From the NCBI GenBank assembly GCA_018818505.1, contig JAHIRR010000141.1, positions 1 through 7,166 on the forward strand: a stretch of DNA of 7,166 nt. Reading direction: 5' to 3'. How positions within the stretch are numbered: position 1 is the first letter of the stretch; the number at the start of each line of letters is the position of its first letter. Source of the stretch: Candidatus Omnitrophota bacterium (GTDB lineage Bacteria > Omnitrophota > Koll11 > Gorgyraeales > Gorgyraeaceae). This document shows, piece by piece, positions 1 through 6,136 of the stretch. The translations under genes and the position numbers were made by a program. The notes beneath the pieces were generated by a model. It ran no database searches, was not told the origin of the DNA, and worked only from the letters and a program-made list of their open reading frames with translations.

Positions 1-321
1 TCAGGCGTAGATTGCGCGCTTGTAGTAACTGAGCCTACGCTATCAGGGCTGCATGACGCGGACAGGGTTATAAAGGTTGCGAAACATTTCAACGTTTTAA
101 CAAAGCTGATCATTAATAAATATGATCTAAATCCAGATATGACCGGGAATATAGAAAAATATTGCAGAGACAATGATATCCAGGTCCTTGGCAAGATAGC
201 ATTTGATAAATCCATTGTAGATGCCATGGTCAATGCCATGACAATAATAGAGTACAAGGATGGTAAAGCAAAAAAAGAGATTTCTAATATTTGGGATAAG
301 GTGGCGGCAAATAAGACATGA
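1..321 (+). CDS. MinD/Mrp-family P-loop ATPase, C-terminal fragment
   Basis: The reading frame is open from base 1 to a TGA at 319-321, giving 106 residues with no start in the window, so only the C-terminal part is present. An internal ATG at 139 is not the start, because the coding match extends well upstream. The visible signature is VVTEPTLSGLHDADR (about residues 8-22) followed by LIINKYDLN (about 37-45). Both are typical of the MinD-superfamily ATPases, often carrying an inserted ferredoxin domain, that sit near NifX/NifB-like genes. The NKxD-like segment corresponds to the nucleotide-base region; the Walker A motif and any 4Fe-4S insert lie outside the window. In such clusters the protein is thought to help move or insert metal clusters in the cytoplasm. 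That role is inferred from family and context. Family assignment is fairly secure; the substrate is unknown. Confidence 0.82.
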   Translation, partial: SGVDCALVVTEPTLSGLHDADRVIKVAKHFNVLTKLIINKYDLNPDMTGNIEKYCRDNDIQVLGKIAFDKSIVDAMVNAMTIIEYKDGKAKKEISNIWDKVAANKT

Positions 322-342
322 AAGGATATAAAAGAAACCACA

Positions 343-381
343 GAGGACACAGAGAAATAAATAATTTTTCTCTGTGTCCTC
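343..381. repeat. Perfect 15-bp stem-loop, left arm of the MITE-like element
   Basis: GAGGACACAGAGAAA at 343-357 is perfectly complementary to 367-381, leaving a 9-base AT-rich loop. It lies 21 bases after the ATPase stop codon, so transcripts of that gene would end in or run through this hairpin. The stem is not followed by a U-run, so it is more likely an mRNA 3'-end stabilising structure than a classical intrinsic terminator. Confidence 0.7.
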
Positions 382-410
382 CAAAAGAATCTGCTAAACC
401 AAGCTGCTAA

Positions 411-447
411 CCTGTCTGAAAGTTATGGATAAGAAGACAGGGTTTTT
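411..447 (+). terminator. Weak candidate intrinsic terminator inside the repeat element
   Basis: CCTGTCT at 411-417 pairs with AGACAGG at 435-441 around a 17-base loop, and a run of five T follows at 443-447. The geometry (short GC-containing stem, then T-run) fits a Rho-independent terminator for the upstream ATPase transcript, but the stem is short and the loop long. It could be chance in AT-rich DNA. Confidence 0.25.
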
Positions 448-500
448 GATTAACTTTAATGTTTTAAGATTTAAGGAAGAGATAAGAATACTAGTTTTAT

Positions 501-542
501 GAGAACACAGAGGCTTTTATTATAAAAAATCTCTGTGTTCTC
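501..542. repeat. 12-bp stem-loop, right arm of the MITE-like element
   Basis: GAGAACACAGAG at 501-512 is perfectly complementary to 531-542. The 18-base loop contains TTTTAT facing ATAAAA and could pair further. The right strand of this stem is also part of the terminal inverted repeat at 531-550, so alternative folding with the left end is possible. It ends 45 bases before the next start codon and would form part of the 5' leader of a transcript entering the methyltransferase gene from upstream. Confidence 0.65.
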
Positions 543-587
543 TGTGGTTTATTTTTGACAGTACCATAAGATAAAAAAGGAGATGTC

Positions 588-1223
588 ATGAGATACAAGC
601 CCACATTGACAGAAGAGGCCATAGCGGATAACCACAAGTATTTTAAGGAGCGCGTAACTCTTTATAAGGATTTAGGCATAGATTTTTCTGACATTAGAAG
701 CTCTATCCTTGAAAAGGCAGGTCCTTTAAAGGGGACTATTCTTGAAATAGGTTCTGGCAGTGGACATACGACACTTGCTTTGGCAAAGGCGGGATATAAA
801 TTTATTTCAATAGATCTTGACGAGGATGCGTTAAGAAAAACAGCCCTGAACCTGGCCTATGAAAGGCTATTTTCCAAGGTAGATTTGTATTTTATGAATG
901 GGAAATCCATGGAGTTTCGAGATGGAAGTTTTCAAAACGTAATAGCCGTGAATTTATTCCACCATATAGAAGGCGTTGATGATATGTTATCCGAAATCGA
1001 TAGGGTTTTATCCCGGGATGGAAAGGCAGTCCTTGCTGATTTTAATAAAGAGGGCATGAAAATAATAAATTCTGTACATCATAGAGAAGGAAGGGTTCAT
1101 GAAGATTCTGGCACTACAAAAAGGCATATTTATTCTTATTTTAGTAAGCTGGGGTATAAAATAACCCAGCCAGAGGATCAATACCATTGGATATTGATAG
1201 CCGAAAAGATAATCCGATCATAA
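588..1223 (+). CDS. Class I SAM-dependent methyltransferase
   Basis: This is a 211-residue soluble protein with a Rossmann-type methyltransferase core. Motif I is ILEIGSGSG at residues 51-59, the acidic end of strand beta-2 is around D76-D78 (ISIDLD), the segment AVNLFHHI (119-126) matches the motif around strand 4, and VLSRDGKAVLADF (140-152) is the post-motif before strand 5. The N-terminal 45 residues (ending IRSSILEKAGPLKG) and the C-terminal HHREGRVHEDSGT region (164-176) look like a specific subfamily rather than a generic enzyme. I recall similar proteins in anaerobes near NifX-type genes, but the substrate is unknown. The ATG at 588 is supported by AAGGAGA at 577-583. It is the first gene of the packed cluster, 10 bases before the DUF89 gene. 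No convincing sigma-70 promoter is visible upstream. Confidence 0.85.
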   Translation: MRYKPTLTEEAIADNHKYFKERVTLYKDLGIDFSDIRSSILEKAGPLKGTILEIGSGSGHTTLALAKAGYKFISIDLDEDALRKTALNLAYERLFSKVDLYFMNGKSMEFRDGSFQNVIAVNLFHHIEGVDDMLSEIDRVLSRDGKAVLADFNKEGMKIINSVHHREGRVHEDSGTTKRHIYSYFSKLGYKITQPEDQYHWILIAEKIIRS

Positions 1224-1233
1224 GAGATCAAAT

Positions 1234-2118
1234 GTGAATACATACCTAGACTGCATCCCATGTTTTTTTAAACAGGCCCTTGAGGCATCGAGGATCGCTG
1301 GCGCAAGTCAAAAAACACAAAAAAAGATATTTGATAGGCTTTCTGAGATCCTATCCGGCATCTCGTTAAATTCTTCCCCGCCTGAGATGGGACGAGTTAT
1401 CTATGGATTGGTCAGGGAAATAACTCATAAAAAGGATCCTTATAAAAAGATAAAAGATAAAAGTAATAAATTCGCCCTGAAACTTTATGATAGATTAAAA
1501 CAAAAGATAACTTGTTCTAATGACAGATTATTGACTGCAGTGGAATTGGCCATTGCTGGGAATATAATAGATTATGGCGTAAAGAATTCTTTGGATGTGA
1601 ATAAAGAGTTGAACAGGATCTTGAATGAAGAAAAGAAGATTTTGAAAAAAGAAAATAAGACACTTTTTGATTTCAGACATTTTAAGCAGGCTTTAAACAA
1701 GGCGGAGAATATTCTTTATTTAGCTGATAATGCAGGAGAGACGGTTTTCGACCGTCTTTTAATTGAGGAGATAAAAAAGATCGATAGGGATAAGAAAGTT
1801 ATTTATGCTGTAAAAGAAAGGCCTGTAATCAATGATGCGCTGGTTGAGGACGCATATAAATGCGGTATTAATAAAATAGCCAAAGTTATATCCTGTGGCT
1901 CAGATGCTCCCGGAACAGTTCTTTCTTTGTGTTCAAAGGAATTTTTAAAGGTCTATAAAGAAGCGGATATGGTTATCAGTAAAGGGCAAGGAAATTTTGA
2001 GGCATTATCCCGGGAAAAAAGGCCTATCTTTTTCCTGTTTATGGCCAAGTGCCCGGTGGTTGCAAAAGATATCGGTTCTAATCTCGGGGATGTAATTTTA
2101 TTTTACAATGGATTTTAA
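1234..2118 (+). CDS. DUF89/ARMT1-like metal-dependent phosphatase family protein, CxxC subfamily
   Basis: This 294-residue protein starts at GTG (1234); the nearby ATG at 1232 is followed at once by a stop. It begins with the C7-x-x-C10 signature of the microbial DUF89 branch. The middle holds LYLADNAGETVFD (161-173), whose Asp-Asn pair is the metal-binding centre of the family, then VKERPVINDA (193-202), SKGQGNFE (249-256) and KCPVVA (272-277). All core motifs are present and the length is normal, so it should be active. Family knowledge: DUF89 proteins are divalent-metal-dependent phosphatases proposed to remove damaged or excess sugar or nucleotide phosphates. The substrate here is unknown. 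The Shine-Dalgarno is weak (AGAGA close to the upstream stop), suggesting translation coupled to the methyltransferase gene. Its 3' end overlaps the radical SAM gene by 11 bases, which argues for co-expression. Confidence 0.88.
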   Translation: MNTYLDCIPCFFKQALEASRIAGASQKTQKKIFDRLSEILSGISLNSSPPEMGRVIYGLVREITHKKDPYKKIKDKSNKFALKLYDRLKQKITCSNDRLLTAVELAIAGNIIDYGVKNSLDVNKELNRILNEEKKILKKENKTLFDFRHFKQALNKAENILYLADNAGETVFDRLLIEEIKKIDRDKKVIYAVKERPVINDALVEDAYKCGINKIAKVISCGSDAPGTVLSLCSKEFLKVYKEADMVISKGQGNFEALSREKRPIFFLFMAKCPVVAKDIGSNLGDVILFYNGF

Positions 2119-2875
2119 GTATATTTATGGCCCTGTGCCTTCATGGAGACTGGGAAGTTCTTTGGGTATAGACCCTATTTCTCAGACAGGAAAAGTTTGC
2201 ACATTCGATTGCCTTTATTGCCAGCTTGGAAAGACCAAAGATTTTACCAGCGAAAGAAAGATATTTATTCCCGTTACTAAAATTATTGAAGAATTTGATC
2301 TATTGCCTCAGGTACAAATCGATTATATTACCTTTTCCGGCAGAGGCGAGCCGACGCTGGCAGGGAATTTAGGCCGGATGATAAAGGCAATAAAAAAGAT
2401 AAGAAGTGAAAAGATAGCTGTTTTGACCAACTCTTCGCTGTTAAACAGAAGAGACGTTCAGAAAGATTTATTGCCGGCAGATTTTGTAGTGGCTAAACTT
2501 GATGCTGATTCTCAAAAAGTTTTCAACATAATAGATAAGCCGATGGAGGCAATAAAATTTGATGCTATCCTGGAAGGAATAAAGGATTTTAGGAGTATTT
2601 ATAAAGGAAAGCTGGCGCTGCAGATCATGTTTATTGCTGAAAATAAGAAACATGCAAAGAAAATAGCAGAGATTACAAAAGAGATCAATCCCGATGAAGT
2701 GCAGATTAACACTCCTCTAAGACCTTGCGGCGTAAAACCTTTATCCATGACCGAGTTAGAAAAAATAGAAAGTTATTTTAAAGGTTTAGAAGTAGTCTCG
2801 GTTTATAAAGCTGAAAAGAAAAAGGTCAAACCTATTAGTGATGCGAATACCTTAAAAAGGAGAGGCAAGATCTAA
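2108..2875 (+). CDS. Radical SAM protein, COG0731 (TYW1-related) type
   Basis: This 255-residue enzyme has the radical SAM cluster motif C31-x3-C35-x2-C38 (CTFDCLYC), which would bind a 4Fe-4S cluster and cleave S-adenosylmethionine. SGRGEPTL (77-84) is the GGEP-like motif that binds SAM, followed by VLTNSSLL (105-112) and VAKLDA (128-133). The N-terminal YGPVPSWRLGSSLGID and late NTPLRPCG (201-208) are characteristic of COG0731, relatives of the wyosine enzyme TYW1. There is no flavodoxin domain. The protein ends shortly after residue 250 and lacks the extra C-terminal helical domain that I believe some relatives carry. The start at 2108 overlaps the DUF89 gene and has no good ribosome site, so expression is probably by translational coupling. 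The bacterial substrate of this family is not known to me; tRNA or a cofactor precursor are possibilities. Confidence 0.87.
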   Translation: MDFKYIYGPVPSWRLGSSLGIDPISQTGKVCTFDCLYCQLGKTKDFTSERKIFIPVTKIIEEFDLLPQVQIDYITFSGRGEPTLAGNLGRMIKAIKKIRSEKIAVLTNSSLLNRRDVQKDLLPADFVVAKLDADSQKVFNIIDKPMEAIKFDAILEGIKDFRSIYKGKLALQIMFIAENKKHAKKIAEITKEINPDEVQINTPLRPCGVKPLSMTELEKIESYFKGLEVVSVYKAEKKKVKPISDANTLKRRGKI

Positions 2876-2883
2876 TCTATAAG

Positions 2884-3597
2884 ATGGAAGCAAGGATACT
2901 TTTTGATAAAGGAGGCATAGATAGCAAACTGTCAATTGGATGGGGGTTTTCCTGTCTAATAGATGGCCGCATTTTATTTGATACAGGGGAGAGCGGAATA
3001 TTTCTGTTGAATAATATGGGGATTATGAATATCAATATTTCAAAGATAGAAGCTGTCGTTATTTCTCACGACCATTGGGATCACACGGGCGGCCTATGGG
3101 AATTATTAAAGAAGAAAACAGGGGTTACAGTTTATGCATGCCCGCATTTTAGCAGGGAATTTAAGGAAAAGGTGAAAGAATCAAAAGGCGTTCTTATTGA
3201 GGCAGATAAATTAAAGGAAATATCAAGGAATATTTTTGTAAGCGGCGAGATACCTGGCGCATATCACGGGCGGCATATGCAGGAACAAGCACTTATCATA
3301 AAGACAGAAAACGGCATTACCATAATAACAGGATGTGCTCATCCAGGGATCGTAAAAATGGTAAGGGTGATTAAGGAAAAATTTCCCGGAGAGCGGGTTT
3401 ATTCAGTATTGGGCGGATTTCATCTGATGGAAGAGGATAAAAGGGCTGTAGAAATCGCAGCGGAAAGATTCAAGGAAATGAATGTCAAAAAAGCCGGCCC
3501 GACTCATTGCAGCGGCAAGGAAGCGGAAAGGATTTTTAAAGATAAATACGGAAATGATTTTATTCCGGTAAAGGTAGGACAGACATTGGATGTTTAA
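2884..3597 (+). CDS. Metallo-beta-lactamase-fold hydrolase, COG1237-like
   Basis: This 237-residue cytoplasmic protein has the binuclear metal motif H62-D-H64-W-D66-H67 followed by TGG. Further likely ligands are H153 in TGCAHPGI, H180 in GGFHL and H208 in THCSG. The order ILFDTGESG, SHDHWDHTGG, TGCAHPGI, GGFHL, THCSG matches the COG1237 group. Databases often label this group as a dihydropterin / beta-ribofuranosylaminobenzene phosphate synthase; that label is weakly founded and I do not adopt it. A hydrolase acting on a phosphorylated or pterin-like small molecule is plausible. It follows the radical SAM gene by 8 bases and overlaps the membrane protein gene by 8 bases. The start lacks a well-placed Shine-Dalgarno: AGGAGAGG ends about 18 bases upstream, rather far away. 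Confidence 0.85.
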   Translation: MEARILFDKGGIDSKLSIGWGFSCLIDGRILFDTGESGIFLLNNMGIMNINISKIEAVVISHDHWDHTGGLWELLKKKTGVTVYACPHFSREFKEKVKESKGVLIEADKLKEISRNIFVSGEIPGAYHGRHMQEQALIIKTENGITIITGCAHPGIVKMVRVIKEKFPGERVYSVLGGFHLMEEDKRAVEIAAERFKEMNVKKAGPTHCSGKEAERIFKDKYGNDFIPVKVGQTLDV

Positions 3598-4219
3598 AGA
3601 AATGTTAAAACAAATCTCAAAAGAGCTGAAAATTCATGCCCCTTTTACCATCTTTGGGGCTATTACAGGGATAGTCGTTATGATATTATTTCAAAGGCTA
3701 TCCTCAAAAGTGTCTTATAATATCTTTTATACCCTTCATCCGATTCATGTTATCTTAAGCGCCCTTGTTACTACCTCTATGTACGAGTTCCATAGATGTT
3801 CCGTAGAGTCCCGTAGATGCAGTATATGGGTTTTACTTATAATAGGTTATGCGGGTTCCGTAGGCATAGCTACTTTAAGCGATTCGGTAATTCCGTATCT
3901 GGGAGAGACTTTATTAGGTATGCCCAACAGGGAAATCCATTTAGGTTTTATCGAAAAATGGTGGCTTATTAATCCATTGGCTTTGTTGGGGGTAGCTATA
4001 GCTTATTTCAGGCCAAGGACGAAATTTCCTCATGCCGGACATGTCCTATTAAGTACATGGGCGTCACTTTTTCATATTATTATGGCCATGGGACAGGTTT
4101 TAAATTGGTTTATTTATGTCATCATATTTTTATTTCTTTTTATTGCAGTCTGGGTACCATGCTGTGTAAGCGATATTGTATTTCCTTTACTTTTCGTTAA
4201 GCCAGAAAAAGGAGGATAG
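3590..4219 (+). CDS. Histidine-rich polytopic membrane protein, function unknown
   Basis: I do not recognise a family. The 209-residue protein has about six or seven hydrophobic segments, at roughly 20-35, 47-63, 79-97, 127-140, 151-169, 173-190 and 191-203. Its notable feature is eight histidines, several in or at the edge of membrane segments: H50-P-I-H53, H68, H117, H148, H151 and H162. There is also a Cys-Cys pair at 191-192 and C70/C77. Conserved-looking signatures are LHPIHV, SMYEFHRCS, HLGFIEKWW and FPHAGHVLLSTWASLFH. Such a pattern could bind a transition metal or haem and suggests a metal permease or redox protein, which would fit the CDF transporter nearby; this is inference. The start at 3590 overlaps the hydrolase stop and has AGGA at 3576-3579; ATG at 3602 is an alternative. 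The end overlaps the ribosome site of the thioredoxin gene. Confidence 0.75.
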   Translation: MFKEMLKQISKELKIHAPFTIFGAITGIVVMILFQRLSSKVSYNIFYTLHPIHVILSALVTTSMYEFHRCSVESRRCSIWVLLIIGYAGSVGIATLSDSVIPYLGETLLGMPNREIHLGFIEKWWLINPLALLGVAIAYFRPRTKFPHAGHVLLSTWASLFHIIMAMGQVLNWFIYVIIFLFLFIAVWVPCCVSDIVFPLLFVKPEKGG

Positions 4220-4223
4220 CGTT

Positions 4224-4541
4224 ATGGAAATAAGGGTAAACAACGAAAATTTTAAAAAAGAGGTACTGGAATCGGATATTCCGGTTTTGGTGGATTTTTG
4301 GGCCCAGTGGTGCATGCCTTGCCATATGGTTGCACCTGTTGTAGAAGAAATAGCCAAGGAATATCAGGGGAAATTAAAGGTATGTAAGTTGAACGTAGAT
4401 GAAGCTGGTAATACGGCATCCAATTATAATATCATGGGTATACCTACGTTATTGATATTTAAAAACGGAAAAGTGGCCGGAAAAGTTGTCGGCGCGCTTC
4501 CCAAGGCTGAACTTGAGAAGACTATTAAGCCCCATCTTTAA
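4224..4541 (+). CDS. Thioredoxin with WCMPC active site
   Basis: This is a 105-residue single-domain thioredoxin, a cytoplasmic disulfide reductase of normal length. Conserved elements are VLVDFWAQWC (21-30), the redox pair C30 and C33, the buried Asp (D24) two residues before the active-site Trp26, and the cis-proline in MGIPT (P74). The usual WCGPC is WCMPC: Gly is replaced by Met between the cysteines, which should change redox potential or partner choice. C54 is an extra cysteine. I chose ATG at 4224, not the in-frame ATG at 4176, because AAGGAGG at 4209-4215 is spaced ideally and the thioredoxin fold begins here; the longer form would add a 16-residue tail lying inside the membrane protein gene. 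It lies between the membrane protein and the zinc-ribbon/CDF genes, suggesting it maintains cysteines in one of these partners. Confidence 0.93.
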   Translation: MEIRVNNENFKKEVLESDIPVLVDFWAQWCMPCHMVAPVVEEIAKEYQGKLKVCKLNVDEAGNTASNYNIMGIPTLLIFKNGKVAGKVVGALPKAELEKTIKPHL

Positions 4542-4563
4542 TTTAGACTTAAGGAGCTATCAA

Positions 4564-4656
4564 ATGGAAGATACTGAAAGAAAACAAAAAGAATTAGAGC
4601 AGGAGAAACGCCTTAAAGAAGGAGGTTTAAATGCCGTTTGGTTTTGGAAGAGGTAG
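4564..4656 (+). CDS. Possible 30-residue charged small peptide
   Basis: An ATG at 4564 is preceded by AAGGAG (4551-4556) with a 7-base spacer, as good a ribosome site as any here, and opens a 30-codon frame ending TAG at 4654-4656. The product begins MEDTERKQKELEQEKRLKEG, a highly charged, probably helical stretch, and ends in NAVWFWKR. The last 26 bases overlap the zinc-ribbon gene in another frame, and the Lys-Glu-Gly-Gly codons contain that gene's Shine-Dalgarno. It could be a real small protein, a leader that couples translation to the zinc-ribbon gene, or a degraded remnant of a longer gene. I know of no family for it. The strong ribosome site is the main support. Confidence 0.45.
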   Translation: MEDTERKQKELEQEKRLKEGGLNAVWFWKR

Positions 4657-4846
4657 AAGAGGTCGCGGAGGAGGTGGCGGCAGAGGATTTCGTGGAGGGA
4701 GACAATGGGGGTGGGGTCCAGGCAGATCGCCAGATAATTGTATTTGCCCTAATTGCGGAGCCATTGTGCCTCACAGGTTAGGCCTTCCTTGTTTTCATAC
4801 AAAATGTCCGAAGTGCGGTTCACAAATGACGCGTCAGTTTTTTTAA
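4631..4846 (+). CDS. Small RG-rich zinc-ribbon protein
   Basis: This 71-residue protein has two parts. Residues 4-32 are low-complexity Gly/Arg (GRGRRGRGGGGGRGFRGGR), positively charged and probably disordered. Residues 37-62 hold cysteines at 37, 39, 42, 54, 59 and 62. C39-P-N-C42 and C59-P-K-C62 form the two knuckles of a zinc ribbon, with H48 and C54 as extra possible ligands. Small proteins of this build (an RG tail with CPNCG...VPH...GLPC...KCPKCG) recur, in my recollection, beside NifX-like and MinD-type genes in anaerobes, but their function is undescribed. Nucleic-acid binding or a metal-chaperone role are both possible. AAGGAGG at 4619-4625 supports the ATG. The CDF gene follows 18 bases later in the same frame, separated only by this TAA and six sense codons. 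Confidence 0.82.
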   Translation: MPFGFGRGRRGRGGGGGRGFRGGRQWGWGPGRSPDNCICPNCGAIVPHRLGLPCFHTKCPKCGSQMTRQFF

Positions 4847-4864
4847 ATTAACCTCGGGATCGAT

Positions 4865-6136
4865 ATGGATGATAAAATCAAGAAATTGAAACAGGGCCAA
4901 AGGATAGCTCTTATAGCAACTTTTGTTACGTTATTTCTAGCAGTTGTTAAAGGCGCTGTCGGTTACATATCTAAGTCAGAGATATTAATAGCAGATGCCT
5001 TTCACAGCGGAGCAGACCTCTTGGCCATTTTTGCTTCCGGATTCGGATTATGGCTGGCCAGCAAAAAGAAAAGTTCAAAGTTTCCATATGGATTATATAA
5101 GGCAGAGACCTTAATCAGCTTCCTAATAGGGTTACTCATAGTATGGGCCGGTATAGGAATATTAAAAGAAGGATATTATAAACTTTTTCATATCGCCAAA
5201 ATTCAAGAATTCCCCATCTTGCCTCTTATTGTAAGCATATTGTCAATTATAATATCGTATTTCATGGCCAAAAAAGAAAAGACAATAAGTAAAGAAATCT
5301 ATTCCCAGTCTCTTATGGTCAATGCACAGGAATCATTTTTGGATATCTTTATTTCAATAGTTGTTTTGGGGGGAATATTATTGGCATTTTTGCAGGTCCC
5401 GTATATAGAGGGGATTATTATAATTTTAATTTCGTTACTTGTGTTGAAACTAGGTATCCAGAATGCATGGACTTCCTTATTAGTTTTAATGGATGCTAAT
5501 TTAGATCCTGAGTTACAGTCCGAGATCGAAAATAAAATAAATGAGATATATGGTGTCAAAGGAGAGAGTGAGGTCAAAATTCGTCAGGCAGGCCCGTTTA
5601 AGATGGTCGAATGTAAGATTCAGACCTCACCCTCACTCCCTTTATATCGGGCGCATGAGCTTATGGATAAAACAGAAGATTTTATAGCAAAAAGTTATGA
5701 CAACATAGAATCTGTCTTTATACATGTTGAACCGTCAAAGCAAAATATTATTTCTGCGATCATCCCTGTTAAAAATATAGATGGACTTGATTCAAAGGTC
5801 CACGGCCATTTCGGAAGGGCCCCTTATTATATAATCTTACGTCTTCAAGATAAAGATATAGAGATAGAGGATTTTTATTACAACGAATTTCTTGGAGAAA
5901 GGAAGCATATAGGCGTAAAGGTTATAAAAGCAGTCATTAAATATAAACTGGACATGTTATTTACAGCCAAGATCGGAGAGTTAGCATTTTATATGCTGAA
6001 GGATAATTTCGTTGATATTTATAAAATTAAAGAAGGTTTAAGTGTTAAAGAGACCGTAGAAAGATATAGAAACAAGCAGTTGGAGAAGGTTATTGCTCCG
6101 ACCCATTCGCTGGAAGATTCTCAGGTGGAAAAATGA
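4865..6136 (+). CDS. CDF-family cation transporter fused to a NifX-type domain
   Basis: This 423-residue inner-membrane protein has six predicted segments (about 12-33, 39-63, 81-100, 118-134, 149-176, 181-200), the CDF cytoplasmic ferredoxin-like domain (about 211-290, with RQAGPFKMVECKI and VFIHVEP), and a NifX/dinitrogenase cofactor-type domain at about 295-400 (KVHGHFGRAPYYII, 311-324; AKIGELAFYML, 368-378). CDF proteins export divalent metals using protons. The transport site in TM2 is H47-x3-D51 and in TM5 E156-x3-D160, where the usual TM5 His is Glu, so metal preference may differ from zinc. The motif FPYGLYKAE (73-81) has lost the His of canonical FGHGKAE. The NifX domain probably senses or binds a metal or cluster. 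The ATG at 4865 has only a weak ribosome site; the basic N-terminus before TM1 supports it. The end overlaps the J-domain gene as ATGA. Confidence 0.93.
   Translation: MDDKIKKLKQGQRIALIATFVTLFLAVVKGAVGYISKSEILIADAFHSGADLLAIFASGFGLWLASKKKSSKFPYGLYKAETLISFLIGLLIVWAGIGILKEGYYKLFHIAKIQEFPILPLIVSILSIIISYFMAKKEKTISKEIYSQSLMVNAQESFLDIFISIVVLGGILLAFLQVPYIEGIIIILISLLVLKLGIQNAWTSLLVLMDANLDPELQSEIENKINEIYGVKGESEVKIRQAGPFKMVECKIQTSPSLPLYRAHELMDKTEDFIAKSYDNIESVFIHVEPSKQNIISAIIPVKNIDGLDSKVHGHFGRAPYYIILRLQDKDIEIEDFYYNEFLGERKHIGVKVIKAVIKYKLDMLFTAKIGELAFYMLKDNFVDIYKIKEGLSVKETVERYRNKQLEKVIAPTHSLEDSQVEK

Larger units (their letters stand above)
335..550. repeat. MITE-like intergenic element with 20-bp terminal inverted repeats
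   Basis: The ends at 335-354 and 531-550 are inverted copies of one another with a single mismatch over 20 bases; the left end reads AAACCACAGAGGACACAGAG. Each end also has its own inner inverted copy, at 367-381 and 501-512, so the element contains two local hairpins as well as the terminal inverted repeat. The left end is itself a short tandem repeat of CACAGAG. The interior (383-500) is AT-rich and encodes nothing recognisable. No convincing target-site duplication is visible. The element fills most of the gap between the ATPase gene and the methyltransferase gene. It resembles non-autonomous miniature elements or REP-like intergenic repeats; no transposase is present. Confidence 0.7.

Noticed and set aside
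127..384. Minus-strand 85-codon frame with hydrophobic content
   Set aside because: It lies opposite the ATPase coding end and runs into the hairpin repeat; hydrophobic content is a by-product of the opposite strand and no family or ribosome site supports it.
335..550. CRISPR array
   Set aside because: The repeated units are inverted and irregularly spaced, with no uniform spacers and no cas genes.
555..587. TTGACA at 555-560 as a -35 promoter box for the operon
   Set aside because: A -10 box at normal spacing would fall on the ribosome-binding site just before the 588 start, and no TATAAT-like sequence is there.
2468..2653. Minus-strand 61-codon frame
   Set aside because: Antisense to the radical SAM gene, which has complete motifs; no independent support.
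4176..4223. Upstream in-frame ATG extending the thioredoxin by 16 residues
   Set aside because: The extension lies inside the membrane protein gene, lacks a ribosome site and is outside the thioredoxin fold, whereas 4224 has an ideal AAGGAGG.
5299..5577. Minus-strand 92-codon frame
   Set aside because: Antisense to the CDF transporter; no recognisable domain.
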